From: Geodermatophilus amargosae
Lineage (GTDB): Bacteria; Actinomycetota; Actinomycetes; Mycobacteriales; Geodermatophilaceae
Reading direction: 5' to 3'
NCBI RefSeq assembly: GCF_900116515.1
Contig: NZ_FPBA01000004.1
Span: 248,001 to 312,000, forward strand
Length of the DNA stretch: 64,000 bases
Below the pieces are notes generated by a model that was not told where the DNA came from, ran no database searches, and worked only from the letters and a program-made list of their open reading frames with translations. This document shows, piece by piece, positions 29,084 through 39,536 of this stretch. Position numbers and translations under genes: made by a program. The stretch's first letter is position 1; every line of letters starts with the position of its first letter.

Positions 29084-29212
29084 ATGAACCGCACCACCGC
29101 ACACACCCCCGGCCTGACCGGCGCCCTGCTCGCCGGGCGAGTCACCGCCGTGCAGGCGCCCGTTCGAAGACGCAGATGGCCCCTCGGGCGAATGCGCTGG
29201 TCATGGCGGTGA
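29084..29212 (+). pseudogene. 5' remnant of an exported-protein gene, cut at the island end
   Basis: A strong Shine-Dalgarno (CAGGAG) precedes ATG and a start resembling a signal peptide (MNRTTAHTPGLTGALLAG). Codon 19 onward turns into Arg-rich sequence with no hydrophobic core, ending after 42 codons. It looks like a gene downstream of the small membrane-protein gene, truncated when flanking DNA was lost or inserted around 29140. From there to 29320 I see no gene. Confidence 0.4.
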
Positions 29213-29322
29213 CGTGCGAGCCACGCGACCGGAGATCGACGCCGGACACGACGCACGGCTCGCCGAAAGCGCCACCCGGCGGCACAGTCATCAGGCCCGG
29301 TTGCGGACCGTCGACAGGGACC

Positions 29323-29346
29323 ATGGTGGTCAAAACTGTGGTCGGA
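29323..29346. repeat. Pair of 12-base arm-like repeats beside attachment-site copy 2
   Basis: ATGGTGGTCAAA and the weaker ACTGTGGTCGGA lie just left of the hairpin and core, as at 17674-17697. The shared spacing from repeat to hairpin to tRNA fragment supports a common origin of the two island ends. Confidence 0.45.
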
Positions 29347-29351
29347 AAGCA

Positions 29352-29392
29352 GTCAAGGGCCGTTCCGGATCTCTCCGTAAGCGGCCCCTGAC
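29352..29392. terminator. Hairpin beside attachment-site copy 2
   Basis: The stem GTCAAGGGCCG / CGGCCCCTGAC has one mismatch, with an inner CCGG/CCG pairing. It is homologous to the hairpin at 17711-17750. The integrase coding part that should precede it is gone. Confidence 0.55.
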
Positions 29393-29405
29393 CTGCGGTT
29401 TCCTA

Positions 29406-29453
29406 CTGTCGGGCTGGCAGGATTCGAACCTGCGACCCCTTGACCCCGAGTCA
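29406..29453. repeat. Attachment-site copy 2: displaced 3' half of tRNA-Pro
   Basis: About 48 bases match the tRNA-Pro 3' half (43656 onward) with few differences and extend to GAGTCA in the anticodon stem. It forms the border between the two islands. From 29454 to 29825 there is no gene that I can support; the frames there are short and without recognisable content. Confidence 0.75.
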
Positions 29454-29825
29454 CCTTCGTGACATTCGCCGTCGTCCGCGGTCGTGCTGTTTCCGCAGGT
29501 CGCAGGGCCGCAGCGTCCGCCGTCGTTCGGGCCGGGTACGGGCTCGTCCGGACCGCGTTGCTGTACCGGTTGCGGTAGCCCTCCCCCGCACCCGGGAGCG
29601 TCGTCCACTGTGCCCAGCAGCTCAGTGCTGAACCCGGGCGGACGCCTGATGCGCTCCCGGCTGGCAGTACGGATACATCCTCCAGTCCTTCTCCGGCCAG
29701 CTCCCCGAAGTCGTTCGCCACACCGAGCGCGCCCCCCGCTGGACAACTCCCACGATTGGTGGTGGTGTTTGCCCCTCTCGTCGACAGGACGAGGCGCGGT
29801 TCACCGGGCCCAGTGAGGGGTGGTC

Positions 29826-31031
29826 GTGAAACCGGCGGTGTGCCTGTTCACCGACAGCACGGCCCCGTCCGGTGTGGGCGAGCACATCCTGACCCTCGCG
29901 GACGAGCTGCAGGAGAGTTTCACGCTCTCGCTCGTCTGCCCGCCGAGCCCAAGCGGCTCGCGGCTGCTCGAGCGCGCCCACGCGCTCGGGGTGAGGACCG
30001 CGGAGATCCACGTCGGCCGTCCCGACAGCGAAGCCGAGCTGGTCGCGTTCCTGAGCGACGTCCGAGTGGAGCTCTTCCACTGCCACGCCGGAGTGATGAT
30101 CGAGGGATACGCCGGGGTGCGTGCGGCCCGGCAGGCCGGCGTCCCCGCGGTGGTGCGCACCGAGCACCTGGCCGAGCCCTCCGCCGTGTTTCCCACCGAC
30201 GAACTGCCCGACCTCCTGCACTCGCCGTACCACCACCCCGACCGGCGGCTGTCCGACGCAGAGGTGGCGGAGCTGGTCACGGTTCTTCAAAGGGAGTACC
30301 TGGACGTCGTCGAGCTCGTCGACCGCGTGATCTGCGTGTCGGAGGGCGTGCGCGACAGCTTCCTCGAGGTGGGGGTCGAGCAGGCGAAGCTGCGCGTCGT
30401 GCGCAACGGGATCCGGCCGTCGCGCGGCGGGGTGAGCGCGGAGAACGCTCGCGGCCGCCTGCACCTGCCCCCAGAGCGGCGGATCGTGCTCAGCGTCGGC
30501 CGGATGGTCGAGTTGAAGGGGCACCGCTTCATATTGGGCGCTGTGGACAAGGTCGTCCGGAGCCGGCCGGAGGCGGTGTTCCTGTGGGTCGGTACCGGGC
30601 CGCTCGAGACCGAACTGCGCGAGGGGGTGCGGATGATGGGCCTCGATGAATGGGTGTGGTTCGCCGGGGAGCGCTCGGACGTCCCTGACCTCATGGCCGC
30701 CGCGGACGTCTTCCTCCTCGCGTCCACCGTTGAGGGGCTGCCGCTCGTCGTACTCGAGGCGATGGCAGCCGCCCGCCCCGTCGTGGCGACCCGCGTACCC
30801 GGGACCAGCGAGGTCGTGATCGACGACGTCACGGGCCGGCTGGTCGAGCGGGGAAGACTGGACGGCACGGGCGACACCGACGCGCTCGCAGCCGCCATCC
30901 TGGAGCCGCTGGAGGACCGGAAACTCGCGTCCGCCTGGGGCAGCGCGGGCCGGGCGCGCGTACAGCGCGAGTTCAGCAGCGAGCGGATGGCGCGGCAGAC
31001 CGCGGAGGTCTACGTCGAGCTGCTGCGCTGA
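29826..31031 (+). CDS. Glycosyltransferase family 4-type protein, 401 aa
   Basis: A GT-B fold with N-terminal SGVGEHILTLADEL (acceptor-side loop), the linker RNGIRPSRGG and the nucleotide-sugar domain starting VLSVGRMVELKGHRFILGAV. The C-terminal LASTVEGLPLVVLEAMAAARPVVATRVPGTSEVV carries the conserved donor-binding Glu pair (EGLPLVVLE). It would transfer a sugar from an NDP-sugar to a lipid, polysaccharide or small molecule; the acceptor is unknown. GTG at 29826 has GAGGGG at good spacing; GTG at 29820 is the alternative. It stands alone at the left end of the island. Confidence 0.85.
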   Translation: MKPAVCLFTDSTAPSGVGEHILTLADELQESFTLSLVCPPSPSGSRLLERAHALGVRTAEIHVGRPDSEAELVAFLSDVRVELFHCHAGVMIEGYAGVRAARQAGVPAVVRTEHLAEPSAVFPTDELPDLLHSPYHHPDRRLSDAEVAELVTVLQREYLDVVELVDRVICVSEGVRDSFLEVGVEQAKLRVVRNGIRPSRGGVSAENARGRLHLPPERRIVLSVGRMVELKGHRFILGAVDKVVRSRPEAVFLWVGTGPLETELREGVRMMGLDEWVWFAGERSDVPDLMAAADVFLLASTVEGLPLVVLEAMAAARPVVATRVPGTSEVVIDDVTGRLVERGRLDGTGDTDALAAAILEPLEDRKLASAWGSAGRARVQREFSSERMARQTAEVYVELLR

Positions 31032-31170
31032 GGCCCGCCGGTCCCGCACTGGAGACGACCACCGGGCAAACACCTCACTGCTCCAGCGTTGGCCCTCCCC
31101 CGGCTCTCCGCAACGCTGATGCAGGTGGCTCGCCTCCGGATCGCCACATGGGAGCGGCGTCCTCGCTTCG

Positions 31171-31212
31171 TCTGGAGAGGTTCACGGGTGATCTGGAGAG
31201 GTTCAGGGGTGC
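31171..31212. repeat. Tandem 21-base duplication at the 3' end of the ABC ATPase gene
   Basis: TCTGGAGAGGTTCACGGGTG(A) and TCTGGAGAGGTTCAGGGGTG(C) follow directly, with two differences. The second copy spans the stop codon of the minus-strand ATPase gene. A replication-slippage duplication is the simplest origin. Confidence 0.6.
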
Positions 31213-32369
31213 CAGAGCGCGCGGCCGGTGACGGCGTCGAAGACGTGGGCGCTCGACGCCTTGACCGCGACTGTCACCGCGGCACCGGGACGAATCACGG
31301 ATCGCGGTGGAAAGAACGAGCGCAGCGTCGCGCCACGTGACTTGTCGCCGGACACTTCGCTGCCCCGGGCTGTGATCGGCGGGGCGCCGACTGCGACCGT
31401 GACCACGTTTCGTCGACCGGTGTACTCGACCTCCCGCACTACCGCAGCCAGGGCCACCGAGTCCGGGTCGTTGCCGGCCGTGGGGTCGTGCACGTCCTCA
31501 GCTCTGAGCCCGAGTACCACCTCACGGCCCACGTGGTCACGAAGCGGCGGCGGAACCGCCCGCCACAGCGGCAGTGTCCTGTTGCCCACGGTGAACGCGG
31601 CCTGCCCGCCGGCGGACACCAGCCGGGCGGGAAGCAGTCCGATCGGCGGGGTGCCGACGAACCCGGCCGCGAACAGGTCCACCGGCCGCTCATACAGCTC
31701 GCGAGGTGTGCCCACCTGCACCACGGCGCCGTCGTGCAGCAGGGCGACCCGGTCGGCGACCGCGAGTCCTTCGGCTTGGTCGTGGGTGACGAAGAACGTC
31801 GTGGCTCCCAGGGAACGGACGATGTGGACGATCTCCTGACGCACTCGGGGGCGCTCCGCGGCATCCAGGCCCGCGAGCGGCTCGTCGAGCAAGAAGACGT
31901 CCGGGCGCTGCACGAGAGCGTGCCCGATGCCGACCAGGCCGCGCTCGCCCGTGGACAAGTCGTCCGGACGGCGGGGCAGTAACCGGCTCAACCGCAGTTG
32001 CCGGGCGAGGTCCTTGACCCGCTCCTTCACCTCGGTATCCGGTAGCCGCTGCGCGCGCAGCCCCCACCCGAGATTGCGGGACACGTCGAGAAAGGGAATG
32101 AGCGCCGAGGTCTCGAAGACCATCGCCACGCGTCGCTCACCGGGCGGCAGCTTGGTGACGTCACGGCCGTTGATGATCACAGTGCCGGACCCGACCTGGT
32201 TGAGCCCGGCGAGCACCCGCAGGAGGGTGGACTTGCCGCTTCCTGAGGAACCGAGCACGACGAGCAGTTCCCCGTCGGCCGCCCGGAGCGTCACGTCCCG
32301 CAGCACCTGTCTGCCGTCACGGATGACGGTCACGTTCTTGAGCCATGTGCCGCTCATCGGGTCGCCCAT
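31203..32369 (-). CDS. Divergent ABC transporter ATPase with altered Q-loop and signature, 388 aa
   Basis: Walker A (GSSGSGKST), Walker B (VFLLDEP) and H-loop (FVTHDQAE) are intact. The Q-loop reads VFETSALIPF with Glu in place of the near-invariant Gln, and the signature reads LSTGERG rather than LSGGQ. A C-terminal TOBE-like region follows, as in sugar-importer ATPases. ATG 32369 has GGAGG seven bases upstream; ATG 32357 is possible. It is monocistronic and has no cognate permease beside it, although an importer lacking an adjacent ATPase begins at 34696. Reduced or altered coupling is possible. Confidence 0.75.
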   Translation of the reverse strand: MGDPMSGTWLKNVTVIRDGRQVLRDVTLRAADGELLVVLGSSGSGKSTLLRVLAGLNQVGSGTVIINGRDVTKLPPGERRVAMVFETSALIPFLDVSRNLGWGLRAQRLPDTEVKERVKDLARQLRLSRLLPRRPDDLSTGERGLVGIGHALVQRPDVFLLDEPLAGLDAAERPRVRQEIVHIVRSLGATTFFVTHDQAEGLAVADRVALLHDGAVVQVGTPRELYERPVDLFAAGFVGTPPIGLLPARLVSAGGQAAFTVGNRTLPLWRAVPPPLRDHVGREVVLGLRAEDVHDPTAGNDPDSVALAAVVREVEYTGRRNVVTVAVGAPPITARGSEVSGDKSRGATLRSFFPPRSVIRPGAAVTVAVKASSAHVFDAVTGRALWHP

Positions 32370-32622
32370 CCGCCGCCTCCACCGCTCAGGCCGCTGCCCG
32401 ACCGATGATCCACGACGCTGGGCGCTGCGGTGGGCGGAGTCTGCTGAGTTCGGGCAAGCCGAGGCCATCCGGGCTGCCCCTGAACGTCACTCGTCCCGCC
32501 TAACGACCTAGTGCATGGTCAGCCGCGAGCCGTCGTTGATCTCCTGTGGTGCGGGAGTCGACGGTGCAGGTCTGCTCCCGGCACCCGGTCGATCCAGGTC
32601 GAATCAGCGGACACCCACGAAG

Positions 32623-34503
32623 TCATTCGTCCGGCGTACCGAAGGTCGAGGAGGGCTCGTCGAGCGCAGTGTCCGTGCGGCCGGTGACGATCCGGAAGAT
32701 GTCCTCGACAGGGAGCTTCGGCGTTCCGTCAGCGAACACGAGCCCGTTGGTCTCCTGCCCGGTGTCCATGAACTGCGTGTAGCAGAATCCGACGATGTCG
32801 CTGCTGGCCCGGAGCGCCTCGAAGAGCCCTGCGAGACGGCCGGCGTACTCGTCCGTCGACTCGACCTGGTCGTAGCCCCAGGACTCCTCCTGCTGCGAGA
32901 GCGAGATGCCGCCGAACTCCGTGATCATCAACGGAGCCCGGCCGTCGAGGAATCGTTGTCGTTGCGCGTCGTTCAGGATCGGCCGTCGCCCCTGCGGGCC
33001 GTGCCCGGTCAGGACTGCGCGGAGGGCCGCCTGGTTGTCGAGGTAGCGGGCGCGTAGCCGGTCGGGGTCGACGGTGTAGTCGTGCAGCCCGAGGATGTCG
33101 CTGTCCACGTGCTCCCACCCCTCGTTGGAGACGGCGGGACGGCTCGGGTCCAGGGCCCGCGTCAGGCTCACGAGGGACTGCGAGAACTGCTGCTGAGCCG
33201 GGACCGTGGCGATGTCCTGCACTCCCCAGCTCTCGTTGACGGGGACCCACACCACGACCGAGGGGTGGCTGCGGTAGCGGCGGACGATCTCCATCCACTC
33301 GGAGGTGAGCAGGGCGATCGCACTCACCGAGAACTCGTAGGCCCCGGCCGTCTCGCCCCATACCAGCAGACCGAGCCGGTCAGCCCAGAAGAGGAATCTC
33401 GGGTCCTCGGCCTTCTGGTGGATGCGGACCGCGTTGAACCCCATCGCCTTGATCAATTCCACTTCGGCGCGCAACTCGTCGTTGCCGCGCGAAGCGAGGT
33501 GGGTCTCAGGCCGGTAGCCCTGGTTGAGCACGGACCGCGTGTAGTAGGGCTGCCCGTTCAGGTTGAAGGAGCCTTCGCCGACCGACACCTCCCGCAGACC
33601 CAGGTAGCTGGCCACCGTGTCGACCGGCTGCCCGGAGTCGCGGTCGCGCAGCACCACCTCCGCGTCGACGAGGTGGGGATGCTCCGGGGCCCACAACAGA
33701 CGCGCGCGGTCCTGACCGTTGCGCACCGCCGGTACGGCGATGTCGATCTGGGTGACCGCCTGCCGTACCACGCACGTGGCCTCCCCCAGGACCTCCTCGC
33801 CGAGGCTCAGCGTGACCTCCAGCTCGAGCGGAGTGGCCGGCGTGGCGGCCAGCGTGACCTCCCCACGGACCACGGCGGACGACGCGTAGAAGGTCCACGC
33901 GACGTCGACGACCGCTGGGACCGGGACCGTCTCGAGCCAGACCGGTTGCCAGATGCCGGTCGTGCGCTCGTACCAGATGCTGTGCGGCTTCTCTCTCCAG
34001 TCCTGCTTGCCGCGGGGCTGGTGGAGGGCGTGGGGGTCGTCCTCGGCCCGGACCACGAGGACGTGCTCCTCCGGACCCTGATCCTGGCTGGTCGCCAGCG
34101 CGTCGGTGACGTCGGCGGTGAAGGGCGTCTGGCCACCGACGTGCTCGGCGACCAGCTGTCCGTCGAACCAGACCTGGGCGCTGTGGTCGACGGCACCGAA
34201 GTGCACGAGGACCCGACGTGCGTCACCGCCGTCTCCGGCGAGGACGTCGTGCGGAATGACCCGGCGGTACCAGACGACAGGGTGGAACTCACGAGCCCCC
34301 ACCCCTGAGGCGGGCGACTCCGGGGGGTACGGAACCTGGATGCTCCGCTCGAACGCTTCGGCGCTCGAGGGGTGGAACCACCGCGAAGCAATCCCCTCGC
34401 GGGCGTCGTCGTGAGCGAACTGCCAGGTGCCGTCAAGGCTGGTCCACGCCTCCCGGCACATCAGGGGTCGGGGATGGGAACCGTCCTGCTGCGTCGCCTT
34501 CAC
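32623..34503 (-). CDS. Glycoside hydrolase family 2 (beta-galactosidase/glucuronidase-like), 626 aa
   Basis: Domain order is the GH2 standard: sugar-binding jelly roll (about 15-195, with WYRR and FGAVDHSAQVWFDGQ), immunoglobulin-like domain (about 200-300) and TIM barrel (about 305-600). The acid/base is E424 in VPVNESWG and the nucleophile E529 in MITEFGG. At 626 residues it is of the shorter, glucuronidase-like type. No signal peptide is seen, so it acts on imported oligosaccharide or glycoside. It is divergent from an ABC importer, with a 192-base shared intergenic region. Together with galT it suggests a beta-galactoside or related substrate. Confidence 0.9.
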   Translation of the reverse strand: MKATQQDGSHPRPLMCREAWTSLDGTWQFAHDDAREGIASRWFHPSSAEAFERSIQVPYPPESPASGVGAREFHPVVWYRRVIPHDVLAGDGGDARRVLVHFGAVDHSAQVWFDGQLVAEHVGGQTPFTADVTDALATSQDQGPEEHVLVVRAEDDPHALHQPRGKQDWREKPHSIWYERTTGIWQPVWLETVPVPAVVDVAWTFYASSAVVRGEVTLAATPATPLELEVTLSLGEEVLGEATCVVRQAVTQIDIAVPAVRNGQDRARLLWAPEHPHLVDAEVVLRDRDSGQPVDTVASYLGLREVSVGEGSFNLNGQPYYTRSVLNQGYRPETHLASRGNDELRAEVELIKAMGFNAVRIHQKAEDPRFLFWADRLGLLVWGETAGAYEFSVSAIALLTSEWMEIVRRYRSHPSVVVWVPVNESWGVQDIATVPAQQQFSQSLVSLTRALDPSRPAVSNEGWEHVDSDILGLHDYTVDPDRLRARYLDNQAALRAVLTGHGPQGRRPILNDAQRQRFLDGRAPLMITEFGGISLSQQEESWGYDQVESTDEYAGRLAGLFEALRASSDIVGFCYTQFMDTGQETNGLVFADGTPKLPVEDIFRIVTGRTDTALDEPSSTFGTPDE

Positions 34504-34695
34504 GAGCGGGCTCCTCCGTTGCGTCGACGAGCAGTCGCCTTCACCTGGCCCGCATCAGCGCACACGAGGAAAACCTTAGAGGCCCGATGTCTGGGTCACG
34601 CGTCTCACTCAACGACGAGTGCCGAGTTGCCGTCGATATACAGCCGTGTGACAGTCATCGGGTTCGGCTTATCGCGCCAGACTGGATGTCCCCTC
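34504..34695. promoter_or_regulatory. Divergent intergenic region between GH2 and the second importer
   Basis: This 192-base gap must hold promoters for both directions. It is slightly richer in A/T than its surroundings (for example GAGGAAAACCTTAGAGG and GTCGATATACAG). I see no convincing inverted repeat, and no regulator gene is encoded within this island, so control may come from elsewhere. Confidence 0.4.
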
Positions 34696-36024
34696 ATGAC
34701 TCAGCTCTCGCGTCGCCAGTTCCTTGCCGCGGGGGGCAGTGTCTCGCTCGCCGTCGCGATGTCGGGGTGCTCCACACCGATCGGGAGCAGCCTCACCGGG
34801 GCCCAGCCGAGCACGGCCGACGTCATCTTCTGGCACCTGTTCGGCGGCGGCGACGGCGAGAACATGGCGACCATGATCGAGACCTATCGCGAGTCGTCCG
34901 GCACGTCGGTCGAGTCCTCGCTGCTCTCCTGGGGCAACCCCTTCTACACCAAGCTGGCGCTGTCGACGTCGAGCGGCCGCCCGCCCGACGTGACCGTCGC
35001 GCACCTGTCCCGGGTGCCCCTCCTGGCGCAGGCCGAACTGCTCGAGCCCGTCGCGGACCAGTTCGCCGCCGCGGGGATCACCGAGGACAAGTTCACACCG
35101 GCCGCCTGGGAGAAGGCCACGGTGGACGGCACCACGTACGCGGTGCCGATCGACACCCACCCGTTCGTGCTGTACTACAACACCGAGCTGGCGGCGCAGG
35201 CCGGCCTGCTCGACGAGACCGGCGAGAACCTCAAGCCCATGAGGAACAGCGACGACTTCGTCGCCACCCTCCAGGCGATGAAGGACTCGACCGGTAGCGA
35301 GTACGCGGCGGTCGCGTCGATCACGGTGGACCCCTCGACCTGCTGGCGCCTCCTCCTGATGACCTACTCCGGTCTGGCCGGACCGATCGTCGAGGACCTC
35401 GGCACCCGGGTCACGATCGACCGCGCCGCGATGGAGGAGTCCTTCGCCTTCCTCCAGAGCCTCACCGGGGACCTGGGACTGATGCCACGCACCGCCACGT
35501 CGACGACGTCGTCGACCCTCTTCAGTAACGGCGAGGTCGGCTTCCTCTTCGACGGCGTGTGGCAGATCCCGACGTACCGGGACGTCGAGGGTCTCGACTT
35601 CAACGTCGTGCCCTTCCCCGCCCTCCTCGGCCCCGAGCCGGTCGCCTACGCCGACTCGCACGCACTGGTCGTCCCGGCGAGTCCCGGACGCTCCGACGAG
35701 CGGACGGCGAACGCCGTGCGCTTCGTCCAGGGCCTGCTGGACCAGAGCTCGACCTGGGCGGACGGCGGGCACGTCCCCGCCTGGTTACCGGTGCAGGAGA
35801 GCGAGGAGTTCCTCGAGCTCCAGCCGCAGAGCAACTACACGGAGGCGGCCTTCAACGCGGTGTACGACCCGCCGGGTTGGTACACCGGAGCGGGCTCGGA
35901 CTTCCAGACCGCCATGGGCTCCGTCGTCGCCAGCGTGCTCACCGGGGCCACCGACCCCGCGGGTGGCGTCGCCGCCCTGACCAGCAGCCTGCAGACGTTC
36001 TCCACCGCCCGGCCACCCGTGTAG
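34696..36024 (+). CDS. Sugar ABC transporter substrate-binding protein (Tat lipoprotein), 442 aa
   Basis: The N-terminus SRRQFLAAGG is a twin-arginine signal, followed by the lipobox MSGC with lipidated C25. The mature protein is a family-1 solute-binding protein (VIFWHLFGGGDGENMATMIETYRE at the start). It heads an operon with two permeases at 36040 and 37004. ATG at 34696 was chosen because it directly precedes the Tat motif. Export in folded form is unusual but known for actinobacterial sugar-binding proteins. The neighbouring GH2 gene suggests an oligosaccharide ligand. Confidence 0.88.
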   Translation: MTQLSRRQFLAAGGSVSLAVAMSGCSTPIGSSLTGAQPSTADVIFWHLFGGGDGENMATMIETYRESSGTSVESSLLSWGNPFYTKLALSTSSGRPPDVTVAHLSRVPLLAQAELLEPVADQFAAAGITEDKFTPAAWEKATVDGTTYAVPIDTHPFVLYYNTELAAQAGLLDETGENLKPMRNSDDFVATLQAMKDSTGSEYAAVASITVDPSTCWRLLLMTYSGLAGPIVEDLGTRVTIDRAAMEESFAFLQSLTGDLGLMPRTATSTTSSTLFSNGEVGFLFDGVWQIPTYRDVEGLDFNVVPFPALLGPEPVAYADSHALVVPASPGRSDERTANAVRFVQGLLDQSSTWADGGHVPAWLPVQESEEFLELQPQSNYTEAAFNAVYDPPGWYTGAGSDFQTAMGSVVASVLTGATDPAGGVAALTSSLQTFSTARPPV

Positions 36025-36039
36025 GACGGAGACCGCGCC

Positions 36040-36990
36040 ATGACCGCCACCGCTCTCCCCGCGCCCAGGACAGGGGTCGAGGTCGGGGACCGCGCCGCGA
36101 CCGCGGGGAGGCCCCCGCGGTCGGAGAACCGGGCGGGCTGGCTGTTCGCCACCCCGTTCCTGGCCCTCTACCTCGCCTTCCTCATCGGCCCGGTCGTCAT
36201 CGGCCTGCTGATCAGCCTCTTCAACACCACGACCGTGAGATCCGGCATCGGCAGCTGGGTCGGCTTCTCGAACTACGCCGACGTCCTGACCAACGCCGAC
36301 TTCTGGGCCTCGATGTGGCACTCGGCGCTGTTCACGCTGCTGACCACACCGATCCTGGTGCTGCTGCCGCTGCTGTTCGCCGTCCTCGTCTCGCGCCTGG
36401 CCCGCGGCCAGTGGTTCTACCGGCTCGCCTTCTTCGCCCCGTACGTCGTGCCCTCGGCCGCGGTGTGCCTGATCTTCGCGTTCATGTACACGCCCGAGAC
36501 CGGGCTCATCACCAACGCCTTCGGCTGGTTCGGGCTGACCGCCCCCGACTTCTTCGGCAGCACCTCGGGTGCCTGGTTCGCCGTGGTCCTGCTCACCGTG
36601 TGGTGGACGTTCGGCTTCAACTTCATCCTCTACACCGCGGCCATCCAGGAGATCTCGGAGGAGGTCTACGAGGCGGCGGCGCTCGACGGCGCCGGGCCGT
36701 GGCAGCAGATCCGGATGATCACCGTCCCCATCCTGCGCCCGACCATCGGCCTGGTGCTGATCCTGCAGGTCCTCTCGTCCCTGAAGGTGTTCGACCAGAT
36801 CTACATCCTGCTGACCGGCGGCCCGAACTACACGACGCGTCCGGTCATCCAGTACATCTTCGACACCGGGTTCTCGGCCTATCGGGGCGGCTATGCGGCC
36901 GCCGCGACGATGGTCTACTTCGTGGTCCTGGTCCTCGTCAGCGTCGGCTGGTTCCTGGTCCGGCGGCGCAACAACTCCGCGAACACCTGA
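36040..36990 (+). CDS. Carbohydrate ABC transporter permease (MalF type), 316 aa
   Basis: Six membrane segments follow a basic N-terminal tail. The EAA loop reads VYEAAALDGAGPWQQIRMITVP. It starts 15 bases after the binding-protein stop. It would form the pore with the MalG-type permease after it. It is related in layout, not closely in sequence, to the permease at 11805-12758. Confidence 0.9.
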   Translation: MTATALPAPRTGVEVGDRAATAGRPPRSENRAGWLFATPFLALYLAFLIGPVVIGLLISLFNTTTVRSGIGSWVGFSNYADVLTNADFWASMWHSALFTLLTTPILVLLPLLFAVLVSRLARGQWFYRLAFFAPYVVPSAAVCLIFAFMYTPETGLITNAFGWFGLTAPDFFGSTSGAWFAVVLLTVWWTFGFNFILYTAAIQEISEEVYEAAALDGAGPWQQIRMITVPILRPTIGLVLILQVLSSLKVFDQIYILLTGGPNYTTRPVIQYIFDTGFSAYRGGYAAAATMVYFVVLVLVSVGWFLVRRRNNSANT

Positions 36991-37003
36991 GGGAGCTCGG
37001 ACG

Positions 37004-37903
37004 ATGGCGACAGCCGTGGCCGCGCCTGCGGCCGACACCGATCGTTCCGGCACCCGGCGCTCGCGCCGGGGTGGCGAGCAGGACCGGAGCGGGAGGCTCT
37101 TCAACCGGCTCGCCGCCACGTGTATGACGCTCTTCGCGCTCATCTGGCTGGTCCCGTTCCTGTGGGCGCTGATCACGTCGCTGCGGCCCAACGAGGAGAT
37201 CGCCGCGAACCCCACGAACCCGTGGGGGAGCAACTGGAACCTCGACGCGTACAGCTACGCGTGGAACTCGAGCCCGCTGGGCTGGTGGTACGTCAACAGC
37301 TTCATCATCTCCTCCCTCACGGTCGTCTTCACCGTGGTGGTCTGCTCGATGGCCGCCTTCGCCCTGGTCAACCTCAACTTCCGCGGGAAGTACGTCCTGT
37401 TCGGGCTGATCCTGGCCGGCCTGATGGTGCCCGTCGAGGCGCTCGTCCTGCCGCAGTTCCTGGAGTTCCGCGCCATCGGCCTGCTGGGGACCTACTGGGC
37501 GGTCATCCTGCCCTCGGTCGCCCTCCCCGTGGCCCTGTTCGTCTTCCACTCGTTCATCAAGGCCATCCCGGTGGCCCTCATCGAGGCCGCCCGGCTCGAC
37601 GGTGCCAGCTGGTGGCGGATCTATTCCCAGATCGCCATGCCGCTGTCCCGGCCGGCGATCTCCGCGGTGGCGATCCTGACGTTCATCACGTCCTGGAACG
37701 CCTTCCTCTGGCCGCTGCTGGTCCTCACCCAGACCAAGTCGCAGACCATCCCGGTCGGGCTCAGCAGCCTGGTCGGCGGTTCAGCGATCCAGTACGCCGA
37801 GACCATGGCCTCCGCCGTCCTCGGCATCCTGCCGCTGCTCGCCGTCTTCCTGGTCCTTCAGCGCCAGATCGCCCAAGGGGTTGCCAACACCGGCATCAAG
37901 TAG
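37004..37903 (+). CDS. Carbohydrate ABC transporter permease (MalG type), 299 aa
   Basis: Six predicted helices; the EAA loop reads LIEAARLDGASWWRIYSQIAMP, and the C-terminus QRQIAQGVANTGIK is typical of MalG. ATG 37004 lies 13 bases after the MalF-type stop with GGGAG just upstream. Its ATPase partner is probably encoded convergently at 38306-39430 or is the divergent one at 31203-32369. Confidence 0.9.
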   Translation: MATAVAAPAADTDRSGTRRSRRGGEQDRSGRLFNRLAATCMTLFALIWLVPFLWALITSLRPNEEIAANPTNPWGSNWNLDAYSYAWNSSPLGWWYVNSFIISSLTVVFTVVVCSMAAFALVNLNFRGKYVLFGLILAGLMVPVEALVLPQFLEFRAIGLLGTYWAVILPSVALPVALFVFHSFIKAIPVALIEAARLDGASWWRIYSQIAMPLSRPAISAVAILTFITSWNAFLWPLLVLTQTKSQTIPVGLSSLVGGSAIQYAETMASAVLGILPLLAVFLVLQRQIAQGVANTGIK

Positions 37904-38305
37904 CACCAAAGACGTCCTTCTCGAGGCGGCCCCGCGGAACGCCATCGCGGAGCTGGCGGCCGTGCGCGTAGGGCTTGGTGCTGCGCCGCCGGGTCATCGT
38001 GGAGGAGGCCGTCACCGAGGTCGACGGCGCCCGCCGCGCCGGCTACTGGGGCCCCCGATGCGGATCGGGGCCTGACCAGAGGTCCCGTCGTGGAGCCACG
38101 GTCACCTCGCAGCTGAGTCCTGCCCCCGCCATTCCCTCCGAATCCGGGAAGCAAGATCGCCGCACGGCTCGATGCCTCGAGAAAGGCGGCTCTTGATCCA
38201 GCCCGACAGCATGGGGGCACGCCGCTCTCACGGCGTCCAGGGATCGCGCCACACCCGTACGGCCATCACAGGAGCCGTCACTGTGAGGCTGAACAGGCGC
38301 GGGCG
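37904..38305. other. 402-base gap without a supported gene
   Basis: This lies between a plus-strand permease and a minus-strand ATPase, so it must contain termination signals for both. Short frames on each strand show no recognisable domain. It may hold eroded coding sequence, but I cannot identify any. Confidence 0.5.
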
Positions 38306-39430
<1,125 letters not shown>

Positions 39431-39536
39431 GACGTGTCCTCCCTCAGCGGCCGAACGAGGCCGGGTTGGTCCTAGCTGGTGCAGCCGTGGCGTCCCAGGC
39501 GGAACGCAGATCGCTTCGGAGCGACGCGGAGAGTGC

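Noticed and set aside
37904-38305. Remnant of a regulator gene
   Set aside because: Short plus-strand peptides looked protein-like (for example VIVEEAVTEVDG), but no frame holds a recognisable domain or consistent order of motifs.
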